Below are positions 54,935-64,000 of a stretch of DNA of 64,000 nucleotides, piece by piece (the stretch's first letter is position 1; every line of letters starts with the position of its first letter). The DNA is from Salvelinus alpinus (Eukaryota > Chordata > Actinopteri > Salmoniformes > Salmonidae). The stretch lies in contig NC_092100.1 in assembly GCF_045679555.1 (NCBI RefSeq), positions 34,574,606 to 34,638,605 of the forward strand. Direction: 5' to 3'. Below the pieces are notes generated by a model that saw only the letters and a list, made by a program, of their open reading frames with translations, did not search any database and was not told the DNA's origin. Made by a program: the position numbers and the translations under genes.

Positions 54935-55196
54935 CATGACTGCTTAACACTTATTAACCATCAGCTCTTCAATTACTTTACTTTAATAAAATATGTGTTG
55001 TGTATATAACATTGTGTATATAACATTTGTTTTATGACATTACATTCCAAGTCATCATCTCATCTCTATAAAGCTGTTGCCTATGCTGTCTGACAAAATC
55101 ACAATTTTAGTAGTTGTTCAAAGTAAATAAGCTATACTTTTATTACTGCTGAATAGAAACGATCAATCACTTAGATCATGTATTTTCAGGTGGAGA
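54935..55196. other. No gene recognised
   Basis: AT-rich gap; a short duplication 'gtatataacatt' at about 55003-55030. Confidence 0.5.
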
Positions 55197-55198
55197 TA

Positions 55199-56590
55199 CA
55201 GTGCATTTTTCTCATCGATCTACACACAATACCCAAAATGAAAAAGCAAACGGAAATATTACATTTACATAAGTATTCAGACCCTTTACTCAGTACTTTG
55301 TTGAAGCACCTTTGGCAGTGATTACAGCCTTGAGTCTTCTTGGGTATGAAGCTACAAGCTTGGCACACCTGTATTTGGGGTGTTTCTCCCATTTTTCTCT
55401 GCACATCCTCTCGAGCTCTCTCAGGTTGGATGGGGAGCGTCGCTGCACAGCTTTTTTCAGGTTTCTCCAGAGAAACCTGGCCACTCAAGGACATTCAGAG
55501 ACTTGTCCCGAAGCCACTCCTGCATTGTCTTGGTTGTGTGCTTGGGGTTGTTGTCCTGTTGGAAGGCAAACCTTTACCCCAGGATGAGGTGCAGGTTTTC
55601 ATCAAGGATCTCTCTGTACTTTGCTCTGTTCATTTTTCCCTCAAACCTGACTAGTCTTCCCGTCCCTGCCACTGAAAAACATCCCCACAGAATGATGCTG
55701 CCACCACCATGCTTCACCGTTGGGATGGTGCCAGGTTTCCTCCAGATGTGACGCTTGGCATTCAGGCCAAAGAGTTCAATCTTGGTTTCATCAGACCAGA
55801 GAATCTTGTTTCTCATGGTCTGAGAGTCCTTTACGTGCAATTTGGCAAACTCCACGCAGGCTCTCATATGACTTTTACTGAGGAGTGGCTTCCATCTGGC
55901 CACTCCACCATAAAGGCCTGATTGGTGGAGTGGTGCAAAGATTGATGTCCTTCTGGAAGGTTCTCCCATATCCACAGAGGAACTCTGAGCTTTGTCAGAG
56001 TGATCATCGGGTTCTTGGTCACCTTCTTGACCAAGGCCCTTCTCCCTCGATTGCTCAGTTTGACCGGGTGGCCAGCTCTAGGAAGAGTCTTGGTGGGTCC
56101 AAATTTCTTCCATTTAAGAATAATGGAGGCCACTGTGTTCTTGGGGACCTTCAATGCAGCAGACATTTTTTCCGTACCCTTCCCCAGATCTGTGCCTCAA
56201 CACAGTCTTGTCTCGGAGCTCTACCGACAATTCCTTCGACATGGCTTGGTTTTTGCTCTGAGATGCACTGTCAACTGTGGGACATAATATATACAGGTGT
56301 GTGCCTTTCCAAATAATGTCCAATTTATTGAATATACCACAGGTGGAATTCAATCAAGTTGGAGAAACATCTCAAGAATGGAATGGAAACAGGATGCACC
56401 AATTTAGAGTCTCATAGCAGAGCGTCTGAATACTTTTCCTAATTTCCAAAAATAAAAAATAAACAGTTTTCAGTTAATTATTATTGGGTATTTTGTGTAG
56501 ATTGATGAGGAAAATTTTGTATTCAATCTATTTTAAAATAATGCTGTAACTGAAAAAGTAAAGGAATCTGAATAATTTCCAAATGCACTG
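55199..56590 (-). mobile_element. Tc1-like transposon (family C), near full length, dead
   Basis: It is bounded by TA at 55197-55198 and 56591-56592, with inverted ends 'cagtgcat' and 'tgcactg'. The end repeat at the low-coordinate side has lost internal sequence. It is the same family as 25885 and 59680. Confidence 0.88.
55290..56242 (-). pseudogene. Tc1-family transposase remnant (family C)
   Basis: Minus-strand ATG at 56242: SKELSVELRDKTVLRHRSGE, the N-terminal domain. The frame shifts in an A-run near 56170 and resumes as ALKVPKNTVASIILKWKKFG. The first Asp lies in [15 protein letters not shown] (about 55780-55800). [12 protein letters not shown] lies at about 55680-55715. The second Asp region QQDNNPKH is near 55545. 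About 33 bp are missing near 55475, deleting the SPDLNLIEH segment with the catalytic Glu. C-terminal coding sequence continues to 55290. Inactive. Confidence 0.85.
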
Positions 56591-56592
56591 TA

Positions 56593-57082
56593 CCTTGCGA
56601 AGAAACTGCTCTCTATGTATCCCACCTTGATAGCGCAATCTTCTGTCCATTATGTAGCAAACGTAAAAGAAACACAGACTGGACAAGTAGCCGCAAAATG
56701 GATTATTGTCATTATAGTTCATTATCACGTTTTCTGTGCTAAACTATGTATAACATTGGCCTGTTGAAAGTACAATTCCCCTCTACATGGAACAGGTCAT
56801 GATCTGATTTATTTCTAGAGGAACTGCAGCGCGATGTGTGCATTGAGCTCACCGAGAAAAAAAGATAACGAAATGAAATTCAAATCATTTAACCAAGATC
56901 AGTCAATTAACCAACATTCCAATTAATCACTCATCACTAATAATGGGTGCTTTAAGGGAAAAAAATTGCCGGTGCGGGAGCCTCAAGGGAAAAAATGGGC
57001 AGGTGTGGGGGCCTCAATGCAAAAAATGGGAAGGTGTGTTAGAAATGCCAGGGCCGATTCTTGGTCCCAGTCCACCCCTGCA
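56593..57082. other. No gene recognised
   Basis: It contains three near-copies of a short G-rich phrase ('ggaaaaaatggg'-like) at 56955-57035; otherwise featureless. Confidence 0.5.
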
Positions 57083-59560
57083 TCAAATCAAATCAAATTT
57101 GATTTGTCACGTGCGCCGAATATAACATGTGTAGATATTACCGTGAAATGCTTACTTTCAAGCTCTTAACCAACATTGCAGTTTTGAGAAAAAAAAGAGT
57201 TAAGAAAAATATTTACTAAATTAACTAAAGTAAAAAATAAAAGAACAACAATAACGAGGCTATATACTGGCTGTTCAGCAGTCTTATGGCTTGGGGGTAG
57301 AAGCTGTTAAGAAGCCTTTTGGACCTAGACTTGGTGCTCTGGTACCACTTGCCGTGCGGCAGCAGAGAGAAAGGTCTATGACTAGGGTGGCTGTAGTCTT
57401 TGGCAATTTTTAGGGCCTTTCTCTGACACCGCCTGGTATAGAGGTCCTGGGTGGCAGGAAACTTGGCCCCAATGATGTACTGGAACCTATGCACTACCCT
57501 CTGTAGCGCCTTGAGGTCAGAGGCCGAGCTGTTGCCATACCAGGCGGTGATACAGCCAATCAGGATGCTCTCGATGGTGCAGTTGTAGAACTTTTTGAGG
57601 ATCCCAATACAAATATTTGCATTTTCCTGAGGGGGAATAGGTGTTGACGTGCCCTGTTCACGACTGTCTTGGTGTGTTTGGACCATGTTTGGACCATGAT
57701 AGTTTGATGTGGACACCAAGGAACTTGAAGCTCTCAACCTGCTCCACTACAGCCCCATTGATGAAAATGTGGGCATGCTCCGACACCTTTTCCTGTAGTG
57801 CACGATCATCTCCTTTGTCTTGATCATGTTGTGGGAGAGGTTGGAGTCCTGGCACCACTTTTCCAGGTCTCTGACCTCCTCCCTATAGGCTGTCTCATCG
57901 TTGTCGGTGATCAAGCCTACCACCGTTGTGTCATCTGCAAACTTAAGGATGGTGTTGGAGTCATGGATGAACAGGCAGTACATGAGGGGACTAAGCACGT
58001 ACCCTTGAGGGGCCGCCGTGTTGGGGATCAGCGAGGCAGATGTGTTGTTGCCTACCCTTACCCTGTTGGGGCAGTATGCAAATTGGAGTGGGTCTATGGT
58101 TTATGGGATGATGGTGTTGATGTGAGACATGACCAACTTTTCAAAACACTTCATGGCTACAGACAAGAGTGCTACAGGTCGGTAGTCATTTAGGCAGGTT
58201 ACCTTGGTGTTCTTGGGCACAGGGACTATGGTGGTCTGCTTGAAGCATGTAGATATTACAGACTCGGCCAAGGACAGGTTAAAAATGTCAGTGAAGACAC
58301 TTGCCAGTTGGTCAGTGCATGATCGGATTACACATCCTGGTAATCTGTCTGGCCCTGCGGCCTTGTGAATGCGATGTAGTCACATCGGCTACCACGAGTG
58401 TGATCACAGTCGTCCGGAACAGCTGGTGCTCTCATGCATGCTTCAGTGTTGCTTGCCTCGAAGCGCGATTAGAAGTAATTTAGGCTTGTATCACTGGGCA
58501 GCTCACAGCTGGGCTTCCCTTTGTAGTACAGCCGCGAGCATTGGCGCTAGTGTAGTAGGATTCAATCTTAGTCCTTTATTTACGCTTTGCCTGTTTGATA
58601 GTTCGTCTGAGGGTATAGCAGGATTTCTTATAAGCGTCCAGGTTGGAGTCCCGTTCCTCTACCCTTTAGCGGATGTTGCCTGTAATCCATGGCTTCTGGT
58701 TGGGGTATGTACGTACGGGTACTGTGGGGACAACGTCATCAATGCACTTATTGATGAAGCCGGTGACTGATGTGGTATACTCCTCAATGCCAACAGAAAA
58801 ATCCTGGAACATGTTCCAGTCTGTGCCTGCAAAACTGTTCTGCAGCTTAGCATCGGCGTCCTTTGACCACTTCCGAATTGACCGAGTCACTGGTACTTCC
58901 TGCTTTAGTTTTAGCTTGTAAGCAGGAATCGGGAGGATAGAGTTAAGGTCAGATTTGCCAAATGGAGGATGAGGGAGAGCTTTGAAAGTGTCTCTGTGTG
59001 TGGGGTAAAGGTGGTCTAGAGTTTTTTTCTCTCCTCTTGTTGCACATGTAACATGCAAGTATAAATGAGGTAAAATGGATTTAAGTTTCCCTGCATTAAA
59101 GTCACCGGCCACTAGGAGCGTCACTTCTGGATGAGCATTTTCTTGCTTGCTTATGGCTTAAGTGTGGCTTAGTGCCAGCATCAGTTTTTGGTGCTGTATA
59201 GACAGCTACAAAAAATATGGATGAAAACTCTCTTGGTAAATAGTATTCTACCTCAGGCAAGCAAAACCTTGAGACGTCCTTAATATTTGATTTTGCACAC
59301 CAGCTGTTATTGACAAATAGAAACAGACCACCACCCCTTGTCTTACCGGAGGCAGCCATTCTGTCTTGCCGATGCACAGAAAACCAGCCAGCTGTATGTT
59401 ATCCATGTCGTCATTCAGCCACGACTCGGTGAAACATAAGATAGTAGAGTTTTTTATTTCCCATTGGTAGCAGAGTCTTGAAGCTCGTCCATTTTATTCT
59501 CCAATGATTGCACGTTAGCCAATAGGACAGATGGTTGAGGTGGGTTACCCTCTTGCCGAC
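57083..59560 (-). mobile_element. Rex1-type LINE, long decayed copy
   Basis: On the minus strand it runs from an ORF2 start near 59560 to a 3' end at 57083 with a short TTTGA-type tail (complement 'atcaaatcaaatcaaat'). Endonuclease, linker, RT and C-terminal pieces are all in order. Confidence 0.85.
57225..59530 (-). pseudogene. Rex1 ORF2 (endonuclease-reverse transcriptase) remnant
   Basis: Pieces in order on the minus strand: the EN start (QPSVLLANVQSLENK-like, near 59510), HRQDRMAASGKTRGGGLFL (59320-59377), and LLVAGDFNAGKL (about 59085-59120), the GDF motif. The linker to the RT follows (58670-59060). RT: APQGYVLSPLMYCLF (about 57975-58020), KFADDTTVVGLITDND (about 57895-57942; the FADD core is intact), then a C-terminal region (LKKFYNCTIESILIGCITAW, about 57540-57600). 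Frameshifts separate them, and the segment 58020-58660 has no intact frame. Dead. Confidence 0.82.
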
Positions 59561-59910
59561 AAATTCTCACAAAACACCCGAACCTGCATGTGCCTATTTG
59601 TTTTTGCACATATAGTATCATATAGATCTTACTAAGATATCTTAGTTAATATAGTTTAGCAAAATGTATGATTATGAAAAACAAAACCCAGAAATATCTT
59701 ATTTACATAAGTATTCAGACCTTTTGCTATGAGACTCGAAATTGATTTCTGCTGCAACCTGTTTCCATTGGTCGTCCTTGACATGTGTCTACAACTTGAT
59801 TGGAGTACACCTGTGGTAAAATCAATTGATTGGACATGATTTGGAAAGGCACGCACCTGTATATATAAGGTCACACAGTTGACAGTGCATGTCAGCGCTA
59901 AAACTAAGCC

Positions 59911-60270
59911 ATGAGATCAAAGGAATTGTCCGTAGAGCTCCAATACAGGATTGTGTCGAGGCACAGATCTGGGAAAGGGTACCAAAACATTTCTGCAGCA
60001 TTGAAGGTCCCCAAGAACACAGTGGCCTCCATCATTATTAAATGGCATAAGTTTGAAACCACCAAGACTCCTCCTAGAGCTGGCCGCCCGACCAACCTGA
60101 GCAATCGGGGAGAAGGCCCTTGGTCAGGGAGGTGACTAAGAAACCAATGGTCACTCTGACAGAGTTATAGAGCTCCTCTATGGAGATGTAAGTACCTTCC
60201 AGAAGGACAACCATCTCCATCAATAAGGCCTTTATGGTAGAGTCACCAGACGGAAGCCACTCCTCAGTAA
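59911..60270 (+). pseudogene. Tc1 transposase 5' half (family C)
   Basis: ATG at 59911: MRSKELSVELQYRIVSRHRS, then ALKVPKNTVASIIIKWHKFE, the helix-turn-helix DNA-binding domain. One base is missing near 60105 (in a GGGGAGAAGG run), so the frame fails. The catalytic half lies past the insertion, from 61792. Confidence 0.85.
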
Positions 60271-60783
60271 ACAAAAAAAAAAAAAAAAAAAGTTTTTTTT
60301 TGAAAACTAGCGTTTTGCCAACGATAGCGTTTTTCTACTTATTTTGCTATACTACTGACCGCTAAAGCAGGTTGCTAGATATAGCATTATATCAGGGACA
60401 TAGCAATATCCCCGACTGTGTGTTATGTAAGCTACCCTAACAAGTAGCCACTGCACTGGCTAGGCTAACGTTACTGTAGATAGCTAACCAACGTCGGGTT
60501 GAAAACATGCCCGTTTCGACAGCTAGCTAATAAGTTAACTTAGACATGACTTCGAATGGGTTTCGGTCATATTTTAAGTGAATGAATGCAAATATGTGTA
60601 GCTATATCTAGTTAGTTAGCTAACGTTAAGCGGTTACTTGCCGTTAATCACAGACTAAGTGCATTTATTTTGCTAGCTAACTTCTAGCCACGTACTTTAC
60701 TGTAGCTAGCTAACGTTAGTTTACGTTCGCTAACTAGCTAAGCTGCTGTGAGACGCAGCTCATTTCCCCTTCCTAAAGGTAGA

Positions 60784-61235
60784 ATGGCAGGCGACGCCAG
60801 TGGCATTCCTGAACTGGACCAAGATAAATATGATGCAGATGAAGAAGTCAAGATAATCTTCCTTGGAGACAGTGCAGTGGGAAAATCCAAGTTGATGGAG
60901 AGGTTTCTGATAGACGGATAGTCGTCCCCAACAGCTGTCAACCTATGCCCTGACGCTCTACAAATACACTACCACCATCGACAGCAAGGCTGTATTAGTA
61001 GCTGATATGAAGGTGACCCAGAGAAAATGTAACTTTGCCAAGAAGCAGGGGCTTCCTTTGTACTTTGTATCTGCTGCTGATGGGACCAATGTAGTCAAGA
61101 TGTTCAAAGAAACAATCAAAATGGCAATGTCTTACAAGCAGAACTCTAGTGACTTCATGGATGAAGTAATGCGGGAGCTGGAGGCTCTGCTCTTCAAGGT
61201 TGCTCCCCACCCAAGCAAATGCTCAGAACTTTGAG
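60784..61235 (+). pseudogene. RABL2: RABL2 (Rab-like GTPase 2) processed pseudogene, exon-skipped
   Basis: RABL2 is a small GTPase linked to cilia and intraflagellar transport. Here ATG 60784 gives 45 codons ending in the P-loop region: YDADEEVKIIFLGDSAVGKS (residues 16-35) and KLMERFLIDG. One inserted base makes TAG at 60919-60921 and shifts the frame. In the next frame the sequence continues LSTYALTLYKYTTTID up to about 61000. It then jumps directly to ADMKVTQRKCNFAKK and LPLYFVSAADGTNVVKMF, ending at 61234. Roughly 60 residues with the WDTAGQ (switch II) and NKxD motifs are missing in phase, as if exons had been skipped before reverse transcription. It cannot be a working GTPase. Identification rests on recognised motifs. 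Confidence 0.85.
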
Positions 61236-61420
61236 CTGGAGCAGAAGAAGGAGTCGTCGTTAGAGATGGCTGAGGGACTGAAACCAGAGAGCCCTGAGTC
61301 TGTCTGTCTGGCTGGATGTTGATGTGGATACATTACCCTCACATTATGGACACATTATCTTTACATTATACTGGCATTGTGAATACGAGAGCTGTTTCTG
61401 ACTGCACCGCAGCTATGGAT

Positions 61421-61663
61421 GCTGTGGATATGTTATCCTAAATGTGTTGACATGATACCTCTTTACCATGGGAGAGCTGTGCTCCAGAGTCTGTAACTGA
61501 TGCTGTGGATATGTTATCCTAAATGTGTTGACATGATACCTCTTTACCATGGGAGAGCTGTGCTCCAGAGTCTGTAACTGATGCTGTGGATATGTTATCC
61601 TAAATGTGTTGACATGATACCTCTTTACCATGGGAGAGCTGTGCTCCAGAGTCTGTAACTGAT
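61421..61663. repeat. 81-bp tandem triplication in RABL2 retrocopy 3' UTR
   Basis: Units begin at 61421, 61502 and 61583, nearly identical, with a partial fourth at 61664-61680. 81 is a multiple of three, so a minus-strand frame stays open with a 27-residue repeat; it is not considered coding. Confidence 0.95.
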
Positions 61664-61710
61664 GTTGTGGATATGTTATATTCACATTATTCTCACATTG
61701 TGGACATGTC

Positions 61711-61783
61711 CAATTTGTAAGTCGCTCTGGATAAGAGCGTCTGCTAAATGACTTAAATGTAATGTAAATGTAATGTAAATGTA
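61711..61783 (+). mobile_element. L2-type 3' tail at the end of the RABL2 retrocopy
   Basis: It reads 'gtcgctctggataagagcg' then 'tctgctaaatgactt' and TGTAA-type repeats, the same hairpin and microsatellite as the L2c tail at 15170-15230 in the opposite orientation. Confidence 0.9.
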
Positions 61784-61785
61784 AA

Positions 61786-62370
61786 ACGCACATGACAGCT
61801 CACTATGAGTTTGCCAAAAGGCACCTAATGGACTCTCAGACCATGAGAAACAAGATTCTCTGGTCTGATGAAACCAAGGTTGAACTCTTTGGCCTGAATG
61901 CCAAGCACCACGTCTGGAGGAAACCTGGCACCATCCCTATGGTGAAGCATGGTGGTGGCAGCATCATGCTGTGGCAATGTTTTTCAGAGGCAGGGACTGG
62001 GATACTAGTCAGGATAGAGGGAAAGATGAACAGAGCAAAGTACAGAGAGATCCTTGATGAAAACCTGCTCCTGAGCACATAGGACCTCAGACTGGGGCTT
62101 AGGTTCACCTTCCAACAGGAAAACAACCCTAAGCACATAGCCAAGACAATGGAGGAGTTTCTTCGGGACAAATCTCTGAATGTCCTTGAGTGGCCCAGCC
62201 AGAGCCCGGAATTGAACCTGATCGAACATCTCTGGAGAAACCTGATATTAGCTATACAGCAACGCTCCCCTTCCAGCCTGACAGAGCATGAGAGGATCTG
62301 CAGATAAGTAAGGGAGAAACTCCACAAATACAGGTGTGGCAAGCTTGTACCCAAGAAGACTTGAGGCTGT
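61786..62370 (+). pseudogene. Tc1 transposase 3' half (family C)
   Basis: It continues the DDE domain: [15 protein letters not shown] with the first Asp (about 61857-61900). GGGSIMLWQCFSE follows (about 61951-61989; G to Q change). In FQQENNPKH (about 62110-62137) the second catalytic Asp has become Glu. [13 protein letters not shown] holds the final Glu (about 62205-62240). Stops occur after LLLST (62080-62082) and near 62304. Inactive even apart from the insertion. Confidence 0.85.
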
Positions 62371-62542
62371 AATCACTGCCAATGGTACTTCAATAAAGTA
62401 CCGAGTAAAGGGTCTGAATACTTAAGTAAATGTGATCATTTTTTTTCGTATTTTTTGTAAATCAGCAAACATTTTTAAAGCCTGTTTTGGCTTTGTCATT
62501 ATTGGGTATTGGAGTCAAAAATACACAAAACTGAGTGATATA

Positions 62543-62660
62543 TGCAGTGCCTTCAGAAAGTATTCAGACCTCTTAACTTCTTCCAAATTTAGGTTAGGTT
62601 ATGGCCTTACTCTAAAATTGATTATATCGTTTTTTCCCCTCATTAATCTACACCCTACTA
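62543..62660 (+). mobile_element. Tc1-like terminal fragment
   Basis: 'cagtgccttcagaaagtattcagacc' marks a Tc1 terminal repeat (split here: 'cagtgccttcag', 'aagtattcagacc'), abutting the previous element; only about 115 bp remain. Confidence 0.65.
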
Positions 62661-62817
62661 CTTTCACAAAGATAGTAAAGCATCAACTCCATTCAAATTG
62701 CATTCAAAATGGATAATCCTGTTCTAGATTGACATAGACTTCAGTGAACCATCATTTTAGTCTGCTCTGTACTTGTACTGTAAGGCATTATATATTTTTA
62801 AATGTATCTGTATCTCA

Positions 62818-63540
62818 TTAACCACGTTTCCATCCACAGTTTTTATGAGAGTAAAGTCATACGTATGTTTCGGTACAATTATAGCTATGACAACGAGAAA
62901 TGGCGGTGGAAACGCCTTGAAGCGCAAATATTGATATAATGACCATCATATCGAAGTAAACTTGGAGTCACATGATGATATGGTGTGTGGTCCTCCCAAT
63001 TCCTATTGGGAAACCATGTAGTTTATTAGGCTACACATTAAATAACTTATGATGAACAGGCATAGGGTGGTGAAAGTGCACGGAAACCTTGATGCCGCTT
63101 TACAGAAAATATTGAGGGTCTTATTCTGGAGATGATGATCGATGCTTGACTGCCATTTGACAAATAAAAATACTCTCACTCTTAATAATCTCATCATGTA
63201 CACTAGCTTACCTGCACAGCCTTCCCGCACTGTATCTGTCTGCGAGCAGTTGGCTAGATCGTACCTGTCAAGACCAGAGTAGGCACAGTTTTTGTGAAAG
63301 AACTTTCGGTGGAGTTGAAAATGTGATGGAAACACATTGAACTTCACATTTTTTTCGGAACATGAAAACTTAAACGAAACCGAAAATTTTGTGTGCAGTA
63401 TGTCATCACACACCGATTACTATCCACAACAAGTCTGTTTGGTGGAAACACCACTGGTGGAAAAATGGTCATCATTTCTTTATGCAGATTTGGGATATTC
63501 ATGTGAAAATCTGTCTCCAAATGGATGGAAACTTAGCTTA
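62818..63540. mobile_element. Small TIR element, non-autonomous
   Basis: 'gtttccatcca' at 62826-62836 is exactly inverted at 63522-63532 ('tggatggaaac'). Further 'gatggaaacac' and 'gtggaaacacc' words lie inside. It has no coding capacity and no clear target duplication. I remember similar fish repeats with this end but cannot name the superfamily. Confidence 0.55.
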
Positions 63541-63614
63541 TATAGTACAATCAATAAATTGGATACTTTTCAAATAAAAACAGATGGCTAGTATAGTCTC
63601 AAATATTACACAAT

Positions 63615-63985
63615 TATGCATGCTACACCATGCCACTGCATTCAATGCCATCTGGTGTAGAAAATGTGTCAAGTCCTGACTGTACAACTTCAACCTTTCT
63701 GACTCCACCCTCCTCTGATAAACAAAATGAGGTGGAAACACCTAAGATACTGAAGTGAGAGTAAAATAAATTAAGTGAAGATTCCATTTAAATACAGGAG
63801 AGTTACGGGGAACATAATTTCTTAAGCACGGTCACAGGTAAGGAAGTCATAGTATAATGAGTACAAGAAGCAATAGATACTCAGCTACTATCTAATCTTA
63901 TACACATAATAAGAATGTTATCATTATCAGGAGGTAAGTTGATGCACAGTAACATAGTGGAGAGACTGTGCCATGGTAAACTAAA
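63615..63985 (+). repeat. Copy 2 of a diverged 14-kb-spaced direct repeat
   Basis: It is the partner of 49670-50045. It contains a splice-donor-like 'caggtaagg' at about 63835, matching 'cggtaagaa' in copy 1. It runs up to the right edge of the window, so the repeat may extend further. Confidence 0.55.
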
Positions 63986-64000
63986 TGATAACTCAACATT

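Larger units (their letters stand above)
60273..61783 (+). mobile_element. RABL2 retrocopy with L2-type 3' tail, inserted in Tc1
   Basis: It starts with A19 and a T-run (60273-60305), continues through a 5' leader of about 480 bp, an intronless RABL2-like coding segment (60784-61235), a 3' UTR with an 81-bp triplication (61421-61663), and an L2-type tail (61711-61783). It is flanked by Tc1 sequence on both sides. A short TAAAC/TAAAAC repeat at both junctions may be the target duplication. It has no poly(A) at the 3' end. Confidence 0.75.
59680..62540 (+). mobile_element. Tc1-like transposon (family C), split by RABL2 retrocopy
   Basis: Two halves, 59680-60272 and about 61786-62540, join at 'cctcagtaaa|cgcacatgac' to give the usual family C sequence, as in the copy at 25885. 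The outermost left repeat is missing. The interruption is the 1.5-kb retrocopy. Confidence 0.88.

Noticed and set aside
57225..58200. Plus-strand open frames (for example 57798-58193) as genes
   Set aside because: They lie opposite the minus-strand Rex1 RT and have no motifs of their own.
61413..61793. 126-codon minus-strand frame with a 27-residue repeat
   Set aside because: It arises from the 81-bp triplication in the retrocopy's 3' UTR read on the wrong strand, and runs into the L2 tail.

Overview
The window looks like a piece of a salmonid fish nuclear genome (Salmo, Oncorhynchus, Salvelinus or a close relative). It contains at least ten Tc1-type DNA transposons or fragments, including one of the Sleeping Beauty type, and tRNA-derived SINEs whose tails match LINEs in the same window. 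It also has RSg-1-like, L2 and Rex1 LINEs, very long CA/TG and TC arrays, and a run of the vertebrate telomere repeat TTAGGG. There are no bacterial-style operons. I see no functional host protein gene. The only recognisable host-derived coding sequences are a dead RABL2 retrocopy (60.3-61.8 kb) and a doubtful pyrin-domain-like remnant (52.46-52.58 kb).

Layout. 0-6.7 kb: the 5' end of a Tc1 element, microsatellites and one solo LTR. 6.7-11 kb: an HpaI-like SINE, a nearly complete dead Tc1, an imperfect palindrome carrying two solo LTRs, and a hAT-like element. 11-13.3 kb: an RSg-1-like LINE on the minus strand, inserted in an L2 3' end and closed by a TTAGGG run. 13.5-20.9 kb: an old plus-strand L2 LINE split by a solo LTR and by a minus-strand L2 whose 979-codon EN-RT reading frame is uninterrupted. 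21-37 kb: hAT, Rex1 and Tc1 fragments (including Tc1 into Tc1), a large fold-back element and a 48-bp minisatellite. 38-41.7 kb: a second old L2 copy with an esterase-like ORF1, which supplies the unoccupied site for the LTR insertion at 13.9 kb. 42-52 kb: mostly simple repeats, a solo LTR and a 38-copy, 28-bp minisatellite. 52.6-64 kb: a complete but mutated Sleeping Beauty-type element, a solo LTR, a Tc1 and a Rex1 on the minus strand, a Tc1 split by the RABL2 retrocopy, and a small TIR element.

How it fits together. The features are best read as layers of insertion. Seven solo LTRs, six with exact 5-bp target duplications, share an internal hairpin whose arms vary together. L2-type 3' tails occur on the intact L2, on a tRNA-derived SINE and on the RABL2 retrocopy, which suggests one retrotransposition machinery serving all three. 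Every transposase seen is broken by stops, frameshifts or loss of a catalytic residue. Only the L2 frame at 15323-18262 looks intact. A diverged direct repeat (about 49.67-50.05 and 63.62-63.99 kb), not explained by any element I recognise, may be the trace of a duplicated host locus.
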